Source: an uncultured Chloroflexales bacterium (GTDB taxonomy: Bacteria > Chloroflexota > Chloroflexia > Chloroflexales > Chloroflexaceae). Taken from it: DNA of 25,083 nucleotides. The DNA lies in the NCBI GenBank assembly GCA_937902315.1, contig CALGUG010000048.1:1-25083 (forward strand), given 5' to 3'. Below the pieces are notes generated by a model, which had not been told where the DNA came from, searched no databases, and saw nothing but the letters and a program-made list of their open reading frames with translations. Shown piece by piece: positions 7,318-12,687 of this stretch (within the stretch, counting starts at the first letter, position 1; the number at the start of each line of letters is the position of its first letter). Made by a program: the position numbers and the translations under genes.

Positions 7318-7430
7318 CTGCCTTGTGCTTGCACAAGGCAGCTCGCAGCGCAAGCTGCGCGCTAGCAGCCGAATGGATGGGCAAAATGTTGATAGCCGAA
7401 GGCGGACGCGCTAAGGACCGAATGGAAGGG
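7318..7430 (-). repeat. Family-2 palindromic repeat, copy C (most complete)
   Basis: In plus-strand order it contains a hairpin with perfect 11-bp arms CTGCCTTGTGC / GCACAAGGCAG (7318-7341), hairpin CGCAGC-GCAA-GCTGCG (7344-7359), box CCGAATGG (7369-7376), core TAGCCGAAGGCGGACGCGCT (7393-7412) and box CGAATGGAAGGG (7419-7430). Read in reverse it reproduces copy A part by part. It fills most of the gap after the PNPOx-like gene. An open frame through it (7257-7535) is not credible as a gene. Confidence 0.75.
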
Positions 7431-7478
7431 GAGCGATCTTTCCGCCAAGCTGCTGTTGCGAAAGATGGAAACGATAAA

Positions 7479-7514
7479 GCCAGTGTTCCGCATTCGATCG
7501 TGCGAAACACTGGC
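7479..7514 (-). terminator. Terminator of the Ohr gene (possibly bidirectional)
   Basis: 14-bp arms starting GCCAGTGTT and ending AACACTGGC with one imperfect pair, which is G.U on the minus strand and C.A on the plus strand. It lies about 23 nt after the minus-strand stop at 7537. TTTATCGTTT follows on the minus strand and TGTTTTGTT on the plus strand. Confidence 0.7.
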
Positions 7515-7536
7515 TGTTTTGTTGAAACGATCTGAA

Positions 7537-7971
7537 CTAGGCGGCATCCTCAACAAGGGTCAGCACGACGTCGATGTTGTCGCGCGTGGCGTTGCTGTAG
7601 GGGCAGATCACATGGGCCTGCTTCATCAGGTTTTCGGCCGTGGCACGATCGATACCCGGCAGCTTGGCCTGCAATTCAACGCCCAGTTTATAGCCGCCTC
7701 CGACCGTGCGATACAGGCTGACCTTGCCCGTAACCGTCGAGTCGCTAACATCGAGTTTGCTTTGACGGGCGACCGCCTCTAAGGCGCTCTGAAAACAGGC
7801 CGCATAGCCAGCCGCGAAGAGCTGTTCGGGGTTGGTGCCATCGCCGCCCGGGCCGCCCAGCGCTTTGGGAATGCTCAATTCTACTTCAAGCTGATAATCG
7901 TCAGTTGTGATATGACCCGCTCGACCGCCATGCGCTGTTGCTGTTGTTGAGAAAATCGCCTCATCACTCAT
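7537..7971 (-). CDS. ohr: Organic hydroperoxide resistance protein (Ohr, OsmC family)
   Basis: A 144-aa thiol peroxidase that reduces organic and fatty-acid hydroperoxides to alcohols in the cytosol, typically recycled through lipoylated proteins. Ohr-type motifs are complete: PKALGGPGG (35-43), NPEQLFAAGYAACFQSAL (47-64) with peroxidatic Cys59, and AHVICPYSNATR (119-130) with resolving Cys123. The catalytic-network residues Arg17 and Glu49 are also present. The length matches the family. The PYSNATR motif favours Ohr over OsmC. AAAGGA eight bases upstream supports the start. No MarR-type OhrR gene is adjacent, so its regulator would be elsewhere. Confidence 0.93.
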   Translation of the reverse strand: MSDEAIFSTTATAHGGRAGHITTDDYQLEVELSIPKALGGPGGDGTNPEQLFAAGYAACFQSALEAVARQSKLDVSDSTVTGKVSLYRTVGGGYKLGVELQAKLPGIDRATAENLMKQAHVICPYSNATRDNIDVVLTLVEDAA

Positions 7972-8061
7972 CGTTCAATCCTTTACACTCGCAGACAGAC
8001 TCCACATTCGTGACAAACCACACATTCGAGAGCAGATGCTAAAGACGGGGCAGAATTGATA

Positions 8062-8077
8062 CGATCAGCGCTGATCG
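8062..8077. other. 16-bp perfect palindrome just downstream of galK
   Basis: CGATCAGCGCTGATCG is a perfect palindrome seven bases past the galK stop. It could fold as a short hairpin or bind a dimeric protein. The U-tract is too poor to call it a terminator. Confidence 0.35.
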
Positions 8078-8083
8078 AAAAGC

Positions 8084-9238
8084 TCATGCGCGGCTCACAC
8101 CGTCGCTGGGCTGGCAGACGTGAATCACGGTCTCGATTCCCGTCGCTGCGAGGTATTCGCGCTTCACCTGAGCACTAAAACGCTCAACCGCGTCGTTGGC
8201 GACTAAACTGACGGTGCTGCCTCCAAAACCGCCGCCCGTTAAACGCGACCCGTAACAGCCGGGAACTTGGGCAGCGATCTCGACCAAACGATCGATCTCG
8301 GGGGTGCTGACCTCGTAGTTGTCGCGCAGGCTAGCGTGCGACTCGTACATCAGCTGGCCGAAGCGCTCGAGGTCACCTTGCTGCAGGGCGGTGACACTAT
8401 CGAGCACGCGCTGGTTTTCGCTGATCACGTGGCGCACACGCGGTTGGAGCTTGCGCGGCAGATCGCCACGCCAGCGTTCAAATTCTTCGAGGCTGATATC
8501 GCGCAGAGCCGTCATTTTGGGCTTGTGCGCTTTGAAAATATGCACAGCATCGTCGCACTCACGGCGGCGCTGGTTGTAGCCCGAGTGAGCGTGACTATGC
8601 GCTATGCCGCTTGAACAGACCACAACCTTTACATTGGGTGGCAGAGGCACCGCATGGTAGGTTAAGTCACGGCAGTCGATAAAGAGGGCGTGACCGGCTT
8701 GGCCCAGCGCCGAGGTGAATTGATCCATAATGCCGCAGCGCACACCAACGAAGGCGTTCTCTGCTCCTTGGCAGAGCAGGGCAAGCTCTTCGCCCAACAG
8801 ATTGAGGTCGTTTAAGAGCTGGAAGGTATAGCCAGTCGCGACTTCCAGAGCCGCCGACGATGAGAGGCCGCTCCCCAAAGGCACATCGCCGTCGATGATG
8901 ACGTTGGCACCGTTCATCTCGGGAATGCGCGCCAAGAGCGCCTTGACCACCCCTCGCACATAGTTGCTCCATGGCTTCTCGGTGTTGTACTCGATCTGAT
9001 CGAGGTGGAAGCTGTCATCTTGGTTGAAGGTGACAGAGTGAACCTGAACAAAGTTGTCATCGCGGCCACGCGCAGCCACATAAACGGCACGATCGATCGC
9101 GATAGGAAGTACAAAACCATCGTTATAGTCGGTATGTTCGCCGATCAGGTTAACCCTACCCGGCGCACGAACGATCAAACGAGGTCGATAGCCATAACGT
9201 TGTTCAAAAGCAACAAATAACGAACTGGCGGTTAGCAT
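8084..9238 (-). CDS. galK: Galactokinase
   Basis: A 384-aa GHMP-family kinase that phosphorylates alpha-D-galactose to galactose-1-phosphate with ATP, the first phosphorylation step of the Leloir pathway. The galactokinase signature APGRVNLIGEHTDYNDG (25-41) is intact. So are the ATP-binding glycine/serine loop PLGSGLSSSAA (120-130), the catalytic-base region GIMDQF with Asp172, and the C-terminal GHMP motif GSRLTGGGFGGS. I chose ATG at 9238 rather than the upstream GTG at 9250 because GAGG lies about six bases before the ATG and the GTG overlaps that site. No galT, galE or galM gene is in the window, so the rest of the pathway is encoded elsewhere. It diverges from the polyprenyl-synthetase-like gene, with an extended -10 of its own. 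Confidence 0.95.
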   Translation of the reverse strand: MLTASSLFVAFEQRYGYRPRLIVRAPGRVNLIGEHTDYNDGFVLPIAIDRAVYVAARGRDDNFVQVHSVTFNQDDSFHLDQIEYNTEKPWSNYVRGVVKALLARIPEMNGANVIIDGDVPLGSGLSSSAALEVATGYTFQLLNDLNLLGEELALLCQGAENAFVGVRCGIMDQFTSALGQAGHALFIDCRDLTYHAVPLPPNVKVVVCSSGIAHSHAHSGYNQRRRECDDAVHIFKAHKPKMTALRDISLEEFERWRGDLPRKLQPRVRHVISENQRVLDSVTALQQGDLERFGQLMYESHASLRDNYEVSTPEIDRLVEIAAQVPGCYGSRLTGGGFGGSTVSLVANDAVERFSAQVKREYLAATGIETVIHVCQPSDGVSRA

Positions 9239-9277
9239 GGCATACCTCACAACTCAGAGGGGTATCATGTACTTTGG

Positions 9278-9286
9278 ATTATAGCA
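9278..9286 (-). promoter_or_regulatory. Extended -10 promoter of galK
   Basis: The minus strand reads TGCTATAAT, a perfect -10 with TGn, about 40 nt upstream of the galK ATG. The -35 position is poor (GCACAG). Confidence 0.55.
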
Positions 9287-9329
9287 TAGCCAGCAGCAGC
9301 CTGTGCTTCGTTATCGCCACAAATCGGTA

Positions 9330-9338
9330 TGGTATAAT
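9330..9338 (+). promoter_or_regulatory. Extended -10 promoter of the polyprenyl-synthetase-like gene
   Basis: TGGTATAAT, a perfect -10 with TGn, lies about 34 nt upstream of the ATG at 9373. It is nearly back-to-back with the galK -10, so the two start regions lie within about 60 bp and could be co-regulated. Confidence 0.55.
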
Positions 9339-9372
9339 AAAAGACTGTGACCGTACATCTTTCAAAATACTT

Positions 9373-10329
9373 ATGAATTCACTGCCGCTCTCTGCGCAAC
9401 TGACAGCCGATCTACAAACTGTTGAAGCGATCGTCCAACAACGGATCAACACAAAACCGATAGTGGCCGATGTTATTCGGAGTCGCGTTGGGCTCCAAAA
9501 CGAGCGACGCATGCGAGCTGCTTTATCGCTCCTAGCTGCTCAATTTGGTCAGTATCAGCTTCAAAAAGTTCAACATGTCGCAAGCACTATTGAATTGATC
9601 GCTGCCGCTGCCCAGGTTCACAATACCATTATTGATAGCTACGAACACAACCACACGACCATCCAAGATGGGCCGTGGCCTCATGGTGTACCCTTGATGA
9701 TCGGCGACTATCTCTATGCGCTCGCCTCAGCCGAGATGGCACTGATCCCCGATGCGCGCGCTATCACCGTCTTCTCCGAAGCGGTCAAGCGCATAACCGA
9801 AGCCTCGTTGACGCCCGTCACCAGCCCAGAACCCTTCGAGCAGGCCAAGGCCGACTATCTCGATCAAGTTGGAGGCCGCACCGCCTCGCTGTTCGCTGCC
9901 GCAAGTATGGCCGGAGCGATCGTTGCAGGCTGCTCCAACGACGATATTCAGATCTTGGGCGACTTCGGGCGAGCCTTGGGTATGGCCTATCAGATCGCGC
10001 AAGACGACCAAGCCTGTCTGCCTAGCACCAATCAGCATGCAGCGCACAATGGACAGGGCGCCAGCAAGCGCAAAAAGATCAGCCTCGCCTTGATCTACGC
10101 AGTCGCAGCCGATCCGCATGGCCGTTTAGCCGATCTCTCTACAAAATCGGATCTGACTCAAGCCGAACACGCTTGGGTTGATCAGCAGATCCTTCAGTTC
10201 GGGCGCGAGGCAGCCCAACGCGACGTGCAAAGCTACCTTGCCGAATCGCTCAAGGCCCTTAGCAAACTCCCTCCATCTGCGGCCTACAACGAGCTTCAGC
10301 ACTTCGCCAACACGATCGACATACGCTAA
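9373..10329 (+). CDS. Polyprenyl synthetase-like protein with degenerate catalytic motifs
   Basis: A 318-aa all-helical protein of the trans-isoprenyl diphosphate synthase fold. I placed the start at ATG 9373 because the promoter -10 at 9333-9338 lies inside the longer frame from 9274. Family landmarks align: RRMRAALSLLAAQFG for the usual GKRLRP helix, GVPLMIGDYLYALAS for the G-x-x-x-x-GD-x-L helix, and YLDQVGGRTASLF for the K-T-A-x-L motif. The first Asp-rich motif (normally HDDxxD) reads HNTIID, the second (normally DDxxD) reads QDDQAC, and the usual Lys of KTA is Arg. These are the Mg-diphosphate ligands of active enzymes, so canonical prenyl transfer is unlikely. A regulatory or partner subunit, or a changed function, is more likely. 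A strong terminator follows directly, so it is monocistronic. Confidence 0.8.
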   Translation: MNSLPLSAQLTADLQTVEAIVQQRINTKPIVADVIRSRVGLQNERRMRAALSLLAAQFGQYQLQKVQHVASTIELIAAAAQVHNTIIDSYEHNHTTIQDGPWPHGVPLMIGDYLYALASAEMALIPDARAITVFSEAVKRITEASLTPVTSPEPFEQAKADYLDQVGGRTASLFAAASMAGAIVAGCSNDDIQILGDFGRALGMAYQIAQDDQACLPSTNQHAAHNGQGASKRKKISLALIYAVAADPHGRLADLSTKSDLTQAEHAWVDQQILQFGREAAQRDVQSYLAESLKALSKLPPSAAYNELQHFANTIDIR

Positions 10330-10338
10330 AGCCAGCCA

Positions 10339-10369
10339 GGAACCTCCACTCACGAGGTTCCTTTTTTTT
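10339..10369 (+). terminator. Rho-independent terminator of the polyprenyl-synthetase-like gene
   Basis: Perfect 8-bp arms GGAACCTC / GAGGTTCC with a 7-nt loop are followed directly by eight T, ten bases after the stop codon. Confidence 0.95.
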
Positions 10370-10466
10370 GCTCTCCCACTTGCACACCAGCCTTATCCGT
10401 CTCTCAAGCCGATTCGTTTGCTGCCTTCAAGACTCTGGCGGCTTGGTCGCTGGCCCAAACAAGGCT

Positions 10467-10500
10467 TCTAGCGCGTCCGCCTCCGGCTATCAGATGGGCG
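10467..10500 (+). repeat. Family-2 repeat, copy D (core)
   Basis: TAGCGCGTCCGCCTCCGGCTA (10469 onward) followed by TCAGATGGGCGC. The hairpins of copies A and C are absent; a different GC-rich palindrome follows instead. It lies in the 828-bp gap 10330-11157, where I see only repeats and hairpins and no supported gene. Confidence 0.65.
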
Positions 10501-10509
10501 CTCCTGCCC

Positions 10510-10552
10510 TCACCCCCCGGCCCCCTCTCCCGCACTGCGGGCGAGGGGGTGA
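10510..10552. repeat. GC-rich nested palindrome
   Basis: Outer arms TCACCCCC / GGGGGTGA enclose the inner palindrome CCCGCA-C-TGCGGG (10529-10541). The general pattern (CCCTCACCCCC... CCCTCTCCCGC) resembles a repeat I recall as common in Chloroflexia intergenic DNA. Confidence 0.6.
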
Positions 10553-10645
10553 ATGTCTCCCTGTTCTGTGCTCTCAAGGATAATTCCGCGATGGTATGCG
10601 AACGATCGTCTTTTGCTGCCGACACGACTGTTGGGTAATGTATAG

Positions 10646-10662
10646 CTCCCGCAGTGCGGGAG
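10646..10662. repeat. 17-bp palindrome related to the element at 10510
   Basis: CTCCCGCAGTGCGGGAG has perfect 8-bp arms around one base. It repeats the inner CTCCCGCA/TGCGGG motif of the palindrome about 120 bp upstream. Confidence 0.6.
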
Positions 10663-10708
10663 AAGGGCGCACGGCTGCACCTACCAAGAAGGCGCTAAAA
10701 GATTGATA

Positions 10709-10864
10709 CCAAATCCGTTTAAAGGCTTTCGCTCTTGTAACGCAGAAAACAAAACCGGGAAAGGGTTGTATGAAATTTCGTGCTACAGGGCGAAATTTCA
10801 TACAACAAACATAGTAAAGTTCCACTCTGCCAAAGACCAAATAGAAAAAATCTATCGGATTTGG
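10709..10864 (+). repeat. Family-1 stem-loop repeat, copy 2 (most complete)
   Basis: The head is CCAAATCCGTTTAAAGGCTT, then CGCAGAAAACAAAACCGGGAAAG, then a hairpin with perfect 15-bp arms TTGTATGAAATTTCG / CGAAATTTCATACAA (10766-10780 and 10791-10805, 10-nt loop). The tail box is GTTCCACTCTGCCAAAGACC. It starts with CCAAATCCG (10709-10717), and the inverted sequence CGGATTTGG occurs at 10856-10864, possibly terminal inverted repeats. Confidence 0.8.
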
Positions 10865-10899
10865 ACTGAGTAGATATCAGGTCTCCATTTGGCATTGAG

Positions 10900-10954
10900 T
10901 TGTGCGCGAAATCGCGCACAACAAAAAGATACACGTTCCATCCTGCCAAAGGCC
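10900..10954 (+). repeat. Family-1 stem-loop repeat, copy 3 (short stem, no clear head)
   Basis: A perfect 10-bp hairpin TTGTGCGCGA / TCGCGCACAA (10900-10921, 2-nt loop) is followed by CAAAAAGATACAC and the tail box GTTCCATCCTGCCAAAGGCC. Its stem sequence is unlike those of copies 1 and 2, but layout and tail are the same. Confidence 0.7.
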
Positions 10955-11078
10955 ACAAACACAACCTAATCGGTCGGATCCGATTTCAGATGTAGTGTAG
11001 AACAGAGCGTAACCAAGTTAAGACTTCAGCGGATGGGCTGCGCGCAAAAGGCTCGCGAAGGAGGAGGAGCGAGCAACA

Positions 11079-11123
11079 CGACACAGAGGGTGCTGCCAGA
11101 CATAACGGCACCACACTGTGTCG
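11079..11123 (-). terminator. Long imperfect hairpin downstream of the lacI-type gene
   Basis: An outer perfect 8-bp stem CGACACAG / CTGTGTCG encloses a second stem GTGCTGCC / GGCACCAC with one mismatch. It begins about 35 nt past the minus-strand stop at 11158. There is no T-run, so termination is only one possibility. Confidence 0.4.
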
Positions 11124-11157
11124 AACATTCGATTGTAGAGAGATGCTAGAGACTGCT

Positions 11158-12195
11158 TTAGTACAGCTTTTGAGCGCTCGATTCGCGTACAATCAATTCG
11201 CCATACACCAAGCTCTTAACCGGCACCTCCGTCTCGCCAGAGATCAGACGATGGAGCTTCTGCATAGCCAAAACGCCGATCTCCGAACGCGGAATGTGAA
11301 AGCTCGTCAGGGGCGGATTAGTATAGGCGCTCTCGCTCACATCGTCGATGCTCACAATCGCGATATCATCAGGAATACGCAGACCTGCCTCTTTGATCGC
11401 CTCCATAGCGCCGAAAGCGGTTTTATCGCTGATCGCTACCACCGCCGTGGGGCGCTGATCGGCCTCTAAGAGCTCTTTCATCTGGACGTAGCCTTTGCGG
11501 GGGTTTTCCGAATGGGGAGAGGGCATAAAGTGCGGCGGAATAAGCAGACCTGCCGAGGCTGCAGCGGCTAAACAGCCTTTCAAACGATCGTTGAGGCTAC
11601 TGTACTTACGCGGACCCTGCAAAATAGCGATCGAACGGTGGCCTGCGGCTAAAAGATGTTCCATCACGCTGTAGCCCGCAGTAAAATTATCTCCCAACAC
11701 ACAGGGCAGCCTTCGACCGGCCACATAACTTTCGGCCAATACCAGTGGCACGTTCAGCTCTTCAAGCTGCATAATCATCTCGGGCGTAATATCGCCATCG
11801 TTGGCTACTACAATCCCGTTCGCTTCGCTCGCCAGCTTGGTGCGTAAAGCGCTTGAGGTCTCAGCATGGCGATCGAACATATGCAAATGCACTTGGTAGC
11901 CGAGTCGCTGGGCCTCACTTTGAAAGCCGCGAACCACCTCACCATAAAAAATATCGAGCATAGCAGGCATCGAACCACGCTCGATCAAAAGACCGACCCC
12001 GGGCGAGCGAACTTCCTCTTGCGCATCCGAGACGCTGTAGCCTAATTTCGAGATTGCGTCCCAGACTCGCTGGCGTGTTTCATCAGCGACACCAGCCTTG
12101 TTGCGCACCACCAGCGAGACCGCTGAGACGGATACATTCGCAACATCGGCGACGTCACGCATACTAGGTCTGCGTTTTTTCATGCTTTTATTCAT
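11158..12195 (-). CDS. LacI-family transcriptional regulator
   Basis: A 345-aa sugar-responsive DNA-binding protein. Residues 11-53 are a LacI helix-turn-helix and hinge (SMRDVADVANVSVSAVSLVV, then ADETRQRVWDAISKLGY). The periplasmic-binding-protein-like ligand domain follows, with GVGLLIERGS (~66), GIVVANDGDIT (~126), VLGDNFTAGYSVMEHLLAAGHRSIAILQGP (~165-195), TAVVAISDKTAFGAMEAIKEAG and DIAIVSIDDVSESAYTNPPLTSFHIP. The C-terminus (VYGELIVRESS) is typical and the protein is full length. The effector is unknown; the arabinofuranosidase/ABC locus about 4 kb away suggests an arabinose-containing sugar. The ATG at 12195 lacks a clear ribosome-binding site, and a second ATG four codons in is also possible. 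A TTTA-GCG-TAAA dyad lies in its leader (possible autoregulation). Confidence 0.93.
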   Translation of the reverse strand: MNKSMKKRRPSMRDVADVANVSVSAVSLVVRNKAGVADETRQRVWDAISKLGYSVSDAQEEVRSPGVGLLIERGSMPAMLDIFYGEVVRGFQSEAQRLGYQVHLHMFDRHAETSSALRTKLASEANGIVVANDGDITPEMIMQLEELNVPLVLAESYVAGRRLPCVLGDNFTAGYSVMEHLLAAGHRSIAILQGPRKYSSLNDRLKGCLAAAASAGLLIPPHFMPSPHSENPRKGYVQMKELLEADQRPTAVVAISDKTAFGAMEAIKEAGLRIPDDIAIVSIDDVSESAYTNPPLTSFHIPRSEIGVLAMQKLHRLISGETEVPVKSLVYGELIVRESSAQKLY

Positions 12196-12210
12196 CTTTA
12201 TGTGTAGAGC

Positions 12211-12221
12211 TTTAGCGTAAA
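12211..12221. promoter_or_regulatory. Possible auto-operator in the lacI-type leader
   Basis: TTTAGCGTAAA is a TTTA/TAAA dyad around GCG, 16-26 nt upstream of the regulator ATG and downstream of its predicted -10. It shares TTTA...TAAA ends with the 18-bp dyad at 15948. The match is short, so this is tentative. Confidence 0.3.
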
Positions 12222-12242
12222 CAACATGACTTCTCTAAAGGC

Positions 12243-12271
12243 ATTATACAACATGCAATATTAATCTATAA
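12243..12271 (-). promoter_or_regulatory. Promoter of the lacI-type gene
   Basis: The minus strand reads TTATAG, 17 nt, TATAAT, with the -10 about 48 nt upstream of the ATG. The -10 is perfect and the -35 is weak. Confidence 0.5.
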
Positions 12272-12422
12272 GTGTACTAAATGTTTTAAAAAAACTAGAT
12301 ATTTCTTTAAACAATGTTTTTTAATTCGAGCGATTTAGCGCTCATACACCACAAATTCATACATATTTGAAATATACATACAGTCGAAACTGTCTAGCTC
12401 CATCCTATTGCAATAAGCAAAA

Positions 12423-12442
12423 TTCACGCCATTCCTCGTGAA
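12423..12442. promoter_or_regulatory. Inverted repeat upstream of the chaperonin-like operon promoter
   Basis: TTCACG and CGTGAA are separated by 8 nt, about 50 bp upstream of the -35 at 12493. The spacing suits an upstream activator or repressor site. The surrounding region (12196-12687) is clearly richer in A/T than its neighbours and holds no supported gene. It also contains ATATTTGAAATAT at 12363-12375. Confidence 0.3.
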
Positions 12443-12492
12443 GGTATTCACAAAATCATTACTAAACAATATTCTGAACGTATAGTATATAG

Positions 12493-12521
12493 TTGACGTT
12501 TTAAGTACTATCTGCTACACT
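12493..12521 (+). promoter_or_regulatory. Promoter of the chaperonin-like operon
   Basis: TTGACG, 17 nt, TACACT, with TGC just before the -10. Transcription would begin near 12528, giving a leader of about 160 nt before the ATG at 12688, longer than elsewhere in the window. I do not see a CIRCE element (TTAGCACTC-N9-GAGTGCTAA). Confidence 0.65.
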
Positions 12522-12687
12522 AACGCACGAGACAAATTCCTCGAACACGACCGAAACTCATTTCCTTAAACTGCGTGAGCGCATAGACTGGGCTACACGT
12601 TTAGTGAATCTTTTAACAAACTCTCGGTGCTAGAGGGATTTGCGCTGGACCACGCCTAGGTTACTCACCCGTTCAAAAAGGTTGCCA

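Noticed and set aside
7257..7535. 92-aa open frame after the PNPOx-like gene
   Set aside because: It runs through a family-2 repeat and the Ohr terminator and lacks a translation signal of its own.
12522..12687. CIRCE/HrcA control of the chaperonin-like gene, or a known riboswitch
   Set aside because: No TTAGCACTC/GAGTGCTAA pair is present, and I could not match the leader to any known riboswitch layout.
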